Below are positions 45,737 through 53,150 of a DNA stretch of 53,150 nucleotides, in pieces. The first letter of the stretch is position 1, and each line of letters begins with the position of its first letter. Origin of the DNA: Methylomicrobium sp035916875 (GTDB lineage: Bacteria; Pseudomonadota; Gammaproteobacteria; Methylococcales; Methylomonadaceae); NCBI RefSeq assembly GCF_035916875.1, contig NZ_JAXUHN010000062.1, positions 1 to 53,150 on the forward strand, given 5' to 3'. Position numbers and translations under genes: made by a program. Under the pieces are notes generated by a model that saw only the letters and a program-made list of their open reading frames with translations, was not told where the DNA came from and did no database searches.

Positions 45737-47797
45737 TCAATAACTCAACCTGAACCCAATCTCCGCCCCCCTTCCGGCTTCTGGCGCAAAATTCCGGAGG
45801 TAGGAAGCCGAATTGCGGATGTTTTGATCGAGTAGGTTGTTGCCTTTTGCAAACAACATTAGCTTGGCGTCCTTATAGGTTTTCACTTGGTAGTTGACCC
45901 CGGCGTTCAGTAAGAAATACCCGGCGGTCGAGGTTTCGAAGTCGCCGCTATGCGGCTGGTTGTCGGCGCGGGCGAAGCGTAGATAGCTCGACAATTTGTC
46001 CTGCGAATAATCAAGTTGCAGGCCGTAGCGCAGCGGCGGTATACGCGGCACATCGCCGCCATTCACGAATTCGGCGCGCGTGTAGTCGCTGAACAGGGTC
46101 AAATCCAGCAGGCCGTAACGATTCTCCATCATAGAGAAAATCAGCTTGGCTTCGTACCCTTTGAATATCGCATCCTGTTGGCTGCTGACCAGGACCGGAT
46201 TGCAGTCCACGGCGCAGGGATTGCCGTTTTCATCGACGAATTCGCCGTTGCGTTGTTGATAGATATAGTCGCCGGCCCAGTTGTGGAACAAATCGAATTC
46301 GGCGCGCAGCCAGTCGGACTTGAAGCGGTAGCCCAGATCGAGGTTGTAGGAAGTTTCTTCCCGCAAACCCAGATTGCCCCGTTCGAAGCTGCGGGTGGCA
46401 TCGTGATAACCGTTGACCAGGAGTTCCTGCACTTGCGGCGCTCGCGACGAACGGGTGATTGCCAGATTCAACTGGTGTTTCTTGTCTATTTTCCAAATTG
46501 CGGAAGCTGACGCGCTGACCGGCGTGTAGCCGAGACCTTTCATGCCGTCCGGCCGAATGTCGGTTTGATCGATGCGGGTGCCGAACTGATAGGTCACGGG
46601 GCCGGCATCGAACGATTCGACCGCGAAAACGCTGTAACTGTTGATCAAGGAATGCGGCACGATGGCCGCGCCGGTCAGTTTTTCGAGCGCGTTGAAGTCG
46701 CTGGCCTGCGCTTGAAACCCGATCGTGCCGCGCAGCGGGCCGAGGTCACGATGATCCATTTCCAGCCGGCTTTCGTAGGTTTGATTCGTGAAAAACGCGC
46801 CGGGGGCGCCGTTCGCGATTTCGGTGTGTTGGTAGTCGGTGTATCCCAAGCGGGCGCGCAGGCTTTTAGCAAAACGGAACGGATCGTTCAACTCGCCTTT
46901 GAAGTCGTATTTGTCCTGCCGCAAGGCGATGCGCACGTTTTCCTCGCCGGTGCCGTCCGGCGCGATGCCGTAATTGTTTTCGAGGTGATTGATCGAAGCG
47001 CCCGCGAACCCCGGTTCGCCGATCCAGGACAAGCCGGCCGAACCGCTGATTGCCTCAGCGCCGGTATTGTTCAAATGGCCGTTGGGATTATCGACGATAT
47101 CGAGCGAGGGATTGGTGATTGCTACCTTGGCCGTATCGATCGCGCTGCCGCCTATCGAGAGATCGTCGCGGTGACGATAGAAGCCGTCCAGGTGGTAGGC
47201 GATATGGTCCTGGCTGCCGTCGACTTTCATCACGGTGCTGGTTTCGTCGCTGGCCGAATCGAAGCGCTGTTCGAGCGCGCCGCCGATCGGTTTATCGGGC
47301 ATCTGTCCCGGAATACGGTTGTCGATCACATTGACCACGCCGCCGATTATGCCGCTGCCGTACATCAGAGTGGCAGGTCCCCGCAGCACTTCGATCCTCT
47401 CGGCCAGTAGCGGTTCGACGCTGGTCGCGTGATCCGGACTAAACGCCGACACATCGTTGCTGCCGATGCCGTTGCTCAATACCCGCACCCTGGGGCCTGC
47501 CTGCCCACGGATTACCGGAGCGCCGACGCCCGGACCGAAAGACTGGCTGCTGATGCCCAACTCATCCTTTAACGTCTCGCCGATGCTGTGACCGGTTTTC
47601 ATCCGCAATTCTTCGTCGCTCATTACCTTGAACGGCGAAACAGGGCTCTCCTCCGTCTGTTGCGAAGGTGCAGTAACGACGATTTCATCCAGCATTTTGC
47701 TGTCTTGTTCTTCGGCTCGCAACGTTGTCGCCGGTAAACCCGAGAACAACAAAAAGGCGACGACAGATGGAAAAATAGCGAGTTGATTGCTCTGCAT
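45737..47797 (-). CDS. znuD: ZnuD-like TonB-dependent zinc receptor
   Basis: A 686-residue outer-membrane receptor. A signal peptide (1-28) is followed by a TonB box (DEIVVTAPS), the plug domain with GAPVIRGQAGPRVRVLSNG and LAERIEVLRGPATLMYGSG, and a 22-strand barrel that ends FRLSY with an aromatic residue. The plug matches the ZnuD group. A His/Asp-rich loop such as SAFSPDHATSVEP could hold zinc. The Zur-type operator directly upstream supports zinc uptake when zinc is scarce. Confidence 0.9.
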   Translation of the reverse strand: MQSNQLAIFPSVVAFLLFSGLPATTLRAEEQDSKMLDEIVVTAPSQQTEESPVSPFKVMSDEELRMKTGHSIGETLKDELGISSQSFGPGVGAPVIRGQAGPRVRVLSNGIGSNDVSAFSPDHATSVEPLLAERIEVLRGPATLMYGSGIIGGVVNVIDNRIPGQMPDKPIGGALEQRFDSASDETSTVMKVDGSQDHIAYHLDGFYRHRDDLSIGGSAIDTAKVAITNPSLDIVDNPNGHLNNTGAEAISGSAGLSWIGEPGFAGASINHLENNYGIAPDGTGEENVRIALRQDKYDFKGELNDPFRFAKSLRARLGYTDYQHTEIANGAPGAFFTNQTYESRLEMDHRDLGPLRGTIGFQAQASDFNALEKLTGAAIVPHSLINSYSVFAVESFDAGPVTYQFGTRIDQTDIRPDGMKGLGYTPVSASASAIWKIDKKHQLNLAITRSSRAPQVQELLVNGYHDATRSFERGNLGLREETSYNLDLGYRFKSDWLRAEFDLFHNWAGDYIYQQRNGEFVDENGNPCAVDCNPVLVSSQQDAIFKGYEAKLIFSMMENRYGLLDLTLFSDYTRAEFVNGGDVPRIPPLRYGLQLDYSQDKLSSYLRFARADNQPHSGDFETSTAGYFLLNAGVNYQVKTYKDAKLMLFAKGNNLLDQNIRNSASYLRNFAPEAGRGAEIGFRLSY

Positions 47798-47816
47798 GGA
47801 GACAGTTTATTGAGGT

Positions 47817-47839
47817 GTAATGTTATATTATAACGCATA
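47817..47839 (-). promoter_or_regulatory. Zur box upstream of znuD
   Basis: The core GTTATA-T-TATAAC (47822-47834) is a perfect palindrome, extended by aat on the left, and fits the gammaproteobacterial Zur consensus AATGTTATANTATAACATT with two changes in the right flank. It lies about 20-40 bases before the znuD ATG, over the expected promoter. Confidence 0.87.
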
Positions 47840-48033
47840 AAAAATGTATAGCAGACGATGAAAGCGCGTTCTCCTGTATGATTACGAATCACAATGGCAA
47901 ATTGGCTTTGGTTAGAGTTTCCAATAAAACGCCTGCGCCGGACCGATAATCCTATAATTATCAAGAAGCAATAGTTGCCTGGAACCCAGGATTTCTTATC
48001 GACAAAGCAGATAAGTCATTGACTCTAATCGTG

Positions 48034-49467
48034 ATGAAAAAGACTTACGACGACAACAACATGGGCGTTGATGTTATTCAACAGAAACCCGACGCTCCCT
48101 TTCAGATGAACAAGACGAGCGCGATGCGTACCAAATCCTTAAGCTTTAGATTGCTGACCGCGGAAGGCCTGGTGCTGGCGGCCTTTTTCGCATTGGTCGC
48201 CTTGGTGCTCGAACAGGGCTTTCGCGAAAGCGCCGAGGAAGCATTAAAGGAACGCTTGCAGATTCAGGTGTATTCTCTGTTGTCGTCCGCCGAACTGAAG
48301 GATAACGGCGAATTATCGATTTCGCCGAACCTGCACGACCCGCGTTTTACGAATCCAGGATCGGGGCTCTACGGCTACATCCAGCAAACCAATAAGAAGC
48401 TGGTATGGAGTTCGCCTTCCGCGATCGGTCTAGATCCGCCGCCCATACCCGAAATCGCGCCGGGTGAATCGGCGTTTACATTGGAAAAGCGTAACCGCTA
48501 TGCTTTCCATTATCGGGTCATCTGGCAGAATGTGAGCGGTATGGAGCGCGAATACCTGTTTACCGTCGTCGAAGACGGCGGCTTTGTCGCTCAGCAGGTG
48601 AAGCGTTTTACCGTGACGCTGAGAGCCTGGCTGTTGGTCATCGGCGTGGTGTTGATCCTGATTCAGTTTTCGCTGTTGCGTTGGAGTTTGAAGCCGCTCC
48701 GCCGGATTGTCAGGGATCTGGAGTCGATCGAAAAAGGCAAGCGTCTGCGTCTGGACCATTACTATGCCACCGAGTTGCAGGGGCTCGCAAGCAATCTGAA
48801 CGCTTTCATCAACAGCGAGCGCGCGCATCTGGAGCGCTACCGCAATACGCTGGCCGATCTAGCGCACAGTCTGAAGACGCCGCTGGCAATCCTGCACGGC
48901 TATGCGCATTCCTTTCAAGGTAATAAGGACGCCGTGATCGAGCAGCTTACCCACATGGACAAGATCATCGAATACCAGTTGCAACGCGCGGCCGCGAAAG
49001 GCGAGACCAAGACCGTCGGCAGGTCCGACGTTGCGGAGATCATCCGGAAAACGGTTACCTCGCTGACCAAGGTTTATCTCGACAAAGGCGTCTTTTTCGA
49101 CCTGAACATTCCCGAGTCGAGTCCGGTGTATTACGAGGAAGGCGACCTTTACGAAATCATCGGCAATTTGCTCGACAATGCCTGCAAATGGTGCCGGCAA
49201 ACGGTTCGGGTTAGCGTTGTGCTGAACCAGCGTAAAAACCGCCGCAATTATGCCGTGTATCTGTTGATCGAGGACGACGGTCCTGGTATTCCGCAGCAAA
49301 AGCTGAGCGAAATATTAAAACGCGGCGTCAGAGCCGATGAAAACATTCACGGGCACGGCATCGGCATGGCGGTTGTGAACGATTTGATCGACTTGTTGGG
49401 CGGCAAACTGGAGGGCGTGCCAAGCAAAACGCTGGGCGGAATGAGTTGGAGCGTGTATTTGCCTTAG
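48034..49467 (+). CDS. PhoQ-like sensor histidine kinase without adjacent regulator
   Basis: A 477-residue membrane kinase. Helices at about 38-58 and 200-220 enclose a periplasmic sensor domain with YGYIQQTNKKLVWSSPSA, as in PhoQ-type kinases. A short HAMP-like linker leads to the H-box DLAHSLKTPL with phosphate-accepting His278, the N-box NLLDNACKW, and ATP-binding DDGPGIP and GHGIGMAVV. No response regulator is next to it. The start is uncertain: ATGs at 48034, 48106 and 48124 all lie before the first helix and none has a good ribosome binding site. Confidence 0.88.
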   Translation: MKKTYDDNNMGVDVIQQKPDAPFQMNKTSAMRTKSLSFRLLTAEGLVLAAFFALVALVLEQGFRESAEEALKERLQIQVYSLLSSAELKDNGELSISPNLHDPRFTNPGSGLYGYIQQTNKKLVWSSPSAIGLDPPPIPEIAPGESAFTLEKRNRYAFHYRVIWQNVSGMEREYLFTVVEDGGFVAQQVKRFTVTLRAWLLVIGVVLILIQFSLLRWSLKPLRRIVRDLESIEKGKRLRLDHYYATELQGLASNLNAFINSERAHLERYRNTLADLAHSLKTPLAILHGYAHSFQGNKDAVIEQLTHMDKIIEYQLQRAAAKGETKTVGRSDVAEIIRKTVTSLTKVYLDKGVFFDLNIPESSPVYYEEGDLYEIIGNLLDNACKWCRQTVRVSVVLNQRKNRRNYAVYLLIEDDGPGIPQQKLSEILKRGVRADENIHGHGIGMAVVNDLIDLLGGKLEGVPSKTLGGMSWSVYLP

Positions 49468-49495
49468 GTTTCGCGATTGCCGCCGGATTTTCCTG

Positions 49496-50173
49496 TCATT
49501 CCATGCCGGCATCTTCAAGAAATCGCGCTTGTTTCGAAATTTTTTCTTTCTTTGAGGAAATTGTGACTTCCCGGTCGCGTTTATGATCGTACCGGTAATG
49601 TTTGCTGATTTTGATGCCGGTCAAAAAGTTGTAACTTTCTTTAACGCCTGTCCCAACCGCGCCGTCACCATTTGTGACATCCCTGCCGATCAGCACAAAG
49701 CGGCGAATTTTTGCGTTGTAACGATACCGCCACGTTTGATCGGTAAACTCCCGGGAACCGGTCAACTGGCTGACGATCAATACGCCTTTTTTGATTTCGA
49801 CGCCGGCGCTTTCCTTGACGCCGCCACAGTGTACACACCCGAGCAGTTCGCCATTCCTGCCGCCCGGCAGGAGCTTTCCGTTTGGCCCGCTGATCAGTAC
49901 GAGCAACAAGCGTTGACTTTCTTCGAGGTTATCCTTATCCGGTTTAGCAGGCGTTTGAATCAGGATCGCTGCAATATCGGCAATGCCGTCGGCATTCAAG
50001 TCGCCGTTGGCCTTCATTTCCGCCGTCCAGCCGCGCGGCGTAAAATCGTCAAGCGAACGGCCTTCGCGAGGCAGCTTGCCGGAGTCGATATCGATTTCCT
50101 GCGCTCGCGCAGCACTGCCCAGCATCAGCGTCAATAGAAAAAGTGGCAGTTGCAGGCGCATTGTTCTATACAT
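49496..50173 (-). CDS. Exported protein with FG-GAP-like metal-binding repeat, unknown
   Basis: A 225-residue exported protein. The signal peptide ends at about residue 24 (LMLGSAARA). The mature part opens with a WTAEMKANGDLNADGIADIA segment, an Asp-rich calcium-binding loop as in FG-GAP/VCBS repeats, followed by a beta-rich body with two cysteines in CVHCGG. The C-terminus is basic and helical. It faces the kinase gene tail to tail. A second start at 50161 is possible. Confidence 0.8.
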   Translation of the reverse strand: MYRTMRLQLPLFLLTLMLGSAARAQEIDIDSGKLPREGRSLDDFTPRGWTAEMKANGDLNADGIADIAAILIQTPAKPDKDNLEESQRLLLVLISGPNGKLLPGGRNGELLGCVHCGGVKESAGVEIKKGVLIVSQLTGSREFTDQTWRYRYNAKIRRFVLIGRDVTNGDGAVGTGVKESYNFLTGIKISKHYRYDHKRDREVTISSKKEKISKQARFLEDAGME

Positions 50174-50420
50174 GGTTCTGGCTCCAGGCCGGCAAAGGGC
50201 GTCGGTTCAATGCTCGGTGCGGTCGATTCTAACATTTTTAATTAAGGCATATTATTGAATCGATCATGCCAGGTTCGGAGCGATGGCGTGGGTGTTAGGC
50301 GATAAGCTACGCTAAAACGGACAGTCCTCCCAAAAGAGTCTATGGATACGGACAGTGCCGTTGCCGCGAGCGATAGCTAAACTACCCATCCTCCTCATTT
50401 GGCTTTGCGTAGCGGCCAAT

Positions 50421-51107
50421 CTATGCTCGCGAGGAGCGCTTGCGAAAGGCCGCATTGATGAACTGGGCGATGTGTTCGATCTCTTCTATGCATACCGAAT
50501 GGCCCATCATGAAATCGTGCCATTCGACGGGGTATCCGAACGCCAGCAATTGATCGCTGGTATTTTTGCCCAGTTCGACATCGACCACCGAATCGATAAT
50601 GCCGTGTGCGATCAGTATCGGAATGTCCTGATTGGCGGCGGAGCGTTCGGCCTTCAATTGCTCAAGTGTCGGCAAAAAAGTCGATAATGCGACGATTCCG
50701 GCCAGTCTTCGATTGAAGCTCAGGCCCGCATGCAAGGCGATTGTGCCGCCCTGCGAAAATCCGGCCAACAGGATATGTTCGGACGGAATACCCTTGGCGA
50801 TTTCGTCCTCTATCAGCTGCCGAATCGATTTAACCGAATCATAAATGCCGGCAATATCTACTTTCAAATTGCGTGAAAGTTCGAGTATATCGAACCAGGC
50901 GCGCATGGTCATGCCGCCGTTGATTGTGACAGGGCGGAACGGCGCATCGGGAAAGATAAAATGAATGTGGGCTTCGGCATGAAGACTGAGTTCCGGCACG
51001 ATCGACTCGAAATCATGGCCGTCCGCACCCAAACCGTGCAGCCAAATGATCGAATAGCGGTGCTCCGCGGCGGGTTTGATTTCGACTGTACTGAGTTGCG
51101 AATGCAT
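50421..51107 (-). CDS. Carboxylesterase/phospholipase of the alpha/beta hydrolase fold
   Basis: A 228-residue cytoplasmic serine hydrolase. The oxyanion motif IIWLHGLGADGHD is near residue 20 and the nucleophile Ser is in LLAGFSQGGTIA near residue 117. The Asp is probably in IIDSVVDVELGK and the His in MMGHSVCIEEI. The family (bacterial carboxylesterase 2 / acyl-protein thioesterase-like) cleaves short-chain esters. No signal peptide is present. It may be cotranscribed with the GFA gene upstream, 19 bases away. Confidence 0.93.
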   Translation of the reverse strand: MHSQLSTVEIKPAAEHRYSIIWLHGLGADGHDFESIVPELSLHAEAHIHFIFPDAPFRPVTINGGMTMRAWFDILELSRNLKVDIAGIYDSVKSIRQLIEDEIAKGIPSEHILLAGFSQGGTIALHAGLSFNRRLAGIVALSTFLPTLEQLKAERSAANQDIPILIAHGIIDSVVDVELGKNTSDQLLAFGYPVEWHDFMMGHSVCIEEIEHIAQFINAAFRKRSSRA

Positions 51108-51126
51108 AATAATCCTTCTCTGCGGC

Positions 51127-51537
51127 TTACCAGAAATTGCCGGGGTATTTGGGTAAATCGGGATTCATCGTATCCCACGGCTGTGCGTCGGCGACCCACA
51201 TGTCCAGTTCGGGATGATAGAGGCCGGGGTCGTCAAGCGTCATCGCCACGACTGGCCGGAGTTGGGTAAAGGCGCTGTTGCGCCCGAACAAGGGAGTTCC
51301 GCATTGCGTACAGAAAGCACGGTAAACCGTATTGCCGCTCGCGGCAATAGTTGGATGCTCCCGATAACTTCCGGCGACTTTCAACGCCGAATCCGGCACA
51401 AACAACAGCGCCAGGTAAGCCGAGCCGGAGCATTTTTGACAGCTCCGGCAGTGGCAATTGACCATCCGCACCGGCCGTGCGCTGATTTCATAACGCACCG
51501 CTCCACATAAACAGCCGCCGGTCATCGGTAATTTCAT
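51127..51537 (-). CDS. GFA family zinc-binding protein
   Basis: A 136-residue protein with the GFA (glutathione-dependent formaldehyde-activating enzyme/CENP-V) fold. Zinc cysteines are in GGCLCGAVRYE, NCHCRSCQKCSG and AFCTQCGTPLF. The namesake binds the formaldehyde-glutathione adduct, but most single-domain members have unknown function. It is one of several GFA proteins usual in such genomes, so a direct link to formaldehyde metabolism should not be assumed. Confidence 0.93.
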   Translation of the reverse strand: MKLPMTGGCLCGAVRYEISARPVRMVNCHCRSCQKCSGSAYLALLFVPDSALKVAGSYREHPTIAASGNTVYRAFCTQCGTPLFGRNSAFTQLRPVVAMTLDDPGLYHPELDMWVADAQPWDTMNPDLPKYPGNFW

Positions 51538-51624
51538 AATTTGACTCTGCCGATCGAGATATTCTTCAATCTTAGTACAATAAACGGTATTGATGACGAA
51601 TACTAATCCTGCCTATCCGAATCT

Positions 51625-51954
51625 ATGCCAGCCGATATCGTTTTTATTGTATTACTGATCGCCGCTTATCTGTACTGGAGCCGCGCGCAACAAGTCAAGG
51701 AAATCGCTTTTGCTGCGACGCGGCGGCAGTGCCGACTTTGCGAGGTGCAAATGCTTGATGGTTATATTGCGTTGAACGGTTTCTCTTTGGCACGCGATAA
51801 CACAGGGAAAGTGCGCATCCTGAGACGTTTTACGTTCGAATTTTCGGCGACCGGCGAAGATCGCTATCAAGGTACATGCGTGATGCTGGGCCGTGACGTG
51901 GCCGCAATCGAAATGCCCGCTTACCGGCTTCCGATCGATTCCATACAGGGCTAG
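51625..51954 (+). CDS. DUF3301 family membrane-anchored protein
   Basis: A 109-residue protein with an N-terminal membrane helix (IVFIVLLIAAYLYW) and the DUF3301 core, where CRLCEVQMLDGYIALNGF and RRFTFEFSATGEDRYQGTCVML are conserved. The soluble part should be cytoplasmic. Function is not known. It is divergent from the GFA gene. Confidence 0.88.
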   Translation: MPADIVFIVLLIAAYLYWSRAQQVKEIAFAATRRQCRLCEVQMLDGYIALNGFSLARDNTGKVRILRRFTFEFSATGEDRYQGTCVMLGRDVAAIEMPAYRLPIDSIQG

Positions 51955-52041
51955 CGCGCCTCCTTACAATCGGAGCCGTCATATTCGGATTGTCGCATAA
52001 CCACCCGCGAGGCAATGCGGCCAACAGCTTTGACAGGTATT

Positions 52042-52092
52042 TTGCATCGTTCCCATGATCCGGCGTGGGAACGATGCAAGGTATTTTTTACT
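52042..52092 (+). terminator. Repeat-derived terminator
   Basis: A 14-bp perfect stem ttgcatcgttccca/tgggaacgatgcaa (52042-52055 and 52066-52079) is followed by a run of six T. It could end the DUF3301 transcript and, on the other strand, the b561 transcript. Its cgttccca core is shared with the palindrome at 34616-34636, so it is probably a member of the same repeat family used as a terminator. Confidence 0.75.
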
Positions 52093-52119
52093 AAAAACTT
52101 TTCAATTACCTTGTCATGG

Positions 52120-52773
52120 TCAATTTTTCTTACCTGTCAGCATCGCTTTAATCAGGTTTTCCTTGTGCAGTCGGCTCGCCACGATCACGCCGAACACATG
52201 AAATGCTATCAACAGCAACATCAAATTCGAGGAGGTTTCATGGATTTCTTCCCAGAATTCTTCATCGGCCTTGTTGGTGTCGTTTGATTTTTGATCGTCA
52301 TTTTCTTCGTCCTCGTCTTCATCCTCATCCTCATCTCCGGCGTAAGCCGCAGCAATCGGCGTCATTTCGATAGACTTCGTGCCGGCAAACGGGCCTTTGC
52401 CTTCTTCGATCGCGTAGACTTTAAGTCCGCTGAGGGTGACCACGAACAATGTCAACAGCAACGCAACGACCATCCAGCCGCCGAGCGGATTATGGCCCAA
52501 ATAATGCCGCGGGTGACCTGCGCGGAGGCTTTTGACGTAGTGGTAAACCACGGCGGGGGAGCGGACAAAATCGCTGAATCGCGCATATTGGCTGCCGGTG
52601 AAGCCCCAGATCAGCCGGAAAACAATCAGCCCGAGGACGGTGTAACCGGAATAGATATGCCAGAGATTTTCTTCCTCGCTGGTCAGATAAGCGACAGTAA
52701 AACTCGCGACCAGCGACCAGTGAAAGATGCGAATCAGAATATCCCAGACTCGCACGGTGGATTGATTGTTCAT
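52120..52773 (-). CDS. Cytochrome b561 family protein with acidic insert
   Basis: A 217-residue diheme membrane cytochrome. It begins VRVWDILIRIFHWSLVASF, with a heme His in helix 1; others are in NLWHIYSGY and LIAFHVFGV. Four helices lie at about 17-32, 38-58, 99-118 and 182-200. Between helices 3 and 4 is a highly acidic stretch (DEDEDEDEDEENDDQ, about residues 147-161), not usual in the family. Such proteins pass electrons between quinol and periplasmic partners. No c-type cytochrome is beside it. Confidence 0.9.
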   Translation of the reverse strand: MNNQSTVRVWDILIRIFHWSLVASFTVAYLTSEEENLWHIYSGYTVLGLIVFRLIWGFTGSQYARFSDFVRSPAVVYHYVKSLRAGHPRHYLGHNPLGGWMVVALLLTLFVVTLSGLKVYAIEEGKGPFAGTKSIEMTPIAAAYAGDEDEDEDEDEENDDQKSNDTNKADEEFWEEIHETSSNLMLLLIAFHVFGVIVASRLHKENLIKAMLTGKKN

Positions 52774-53150
52774 TAGAGTTTCCTCATGATTGGCGGTTGA
52801 ACGGAATGAGGGATATTCTAGGTCGTCAATATGAAACCAAGCTGAAAATCAGGGATAAAGCATGCGCCAAGATTTTCGCGGTTTTTAAATTCGCCGCATA
52901 CGTCCACAAACGATCGCACAGCCGCACCACTCATCGAATGGTCGGTCTTTATAGTAAGTCATTTGTTGAGTGACATGCGATTGTTGAGGGAAAATTTTTT
53001 CAGACACTGAAATCCGCAAGGAGCTCGGTAGAAATCCTATTAATCATATGGTAAGTGCTTCGCGAGAAGTTCGTTTGCAACCTGTGAATAGCAAATCAAT
53101 GACTTAGAGAGCTCAAGAAATGCCAATGAACTTGTTGCTATTCACTTAAT
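52774..53150. other. Intergenic region at the right edge
   Basis: No gene, RNA or repeat could be supported. It may contain the promoter of the b561 gene and the start of a gene that lies beyond the window. Confidence 0.5.

Overview
The window reads as chromosomal DNA of a gammaproteobacterium. The petABC-sspA-sspB gene order, the Pho, Fur and Zur operator styles, a hexameric-type citrate synthase and a GspA/GspB pair all fit. The gnd-zwf-pgl block with a nearby KDPG aldolase, plus an HpnM/MlaC-like protein, would suit a type I methanotroph (Methylococcales), but no methane or methanol oxidation gene is present, so that assignment is an inference.

Left end (1-2931): a chromosomal integron. 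An intact integron integrase faces right. To its left lie a probable attI and five attC sites, one cut by the window edge. The pattern of unpaired bases shows all attC sites pointing away from intI, as usual, yet three of the four recognisable cassette genes point back toward intI.

3084-7424: a molybdenum hydroxylase unit (XdhC-like maturation factor, MobA/MocA-like nucleotidyltransferase, IorA/IorB-type 2Fe-2S and molybdopterin subunits). 7631-11166: an MlaC/HpnM-like protein, a low-affinity iron permease family protein, a class II aldolase, and a phosphoribosyltransferase coupled to an AMMECR1 protein. 11225-18038: the Anbu proteasome cluster, with a transglutaminase/DUF2126 protein, circularly permuted ATP-grasp and alpha-E protein opposite a divergent Anbu protease. 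A TonB receptor remnant follows.

18578-23257: a phosphate-type porin behind PHO boxes, then an unrecognised two-gene unit (membrane protein plus SPFH-like coiled-coil protein), the best candidate here for an undescribed system. 23404-30140: SemiSWEET, citrate synthase, KDPG aldolase, an MFS transporter and GspA/GspB. 30378-33076: a Fur-box controlled set of porin, FMN-binding protein and a histidine-bearing four-helix membrane protein, possibly a redox module tied to iron. 33164-36950: gnd, zwf and pgl (oxidative pentose phosphate steps, feeding Entner-Doudoroff with eda), interrupted by REP-like palindromes.

37104-40036: a multi-pass membrane protein, a long palindrome, a DUF2934 protein, a gene-poor stretch and a lipoprotein. 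40195-44378: tRNA-Lys(CTT) with a clear promoter, then sspB, sspA and the cytochrome bc1 genes. 44567-53150: hisC, a Zur-box controlled ZnuD-like TonB receptor, a PhoQ-like kinase without a partner regulator, small conserved genes and a cytochrome b561 with an acidic insert. No rRNA, CRISPR array or intact insertion sequence was seen.
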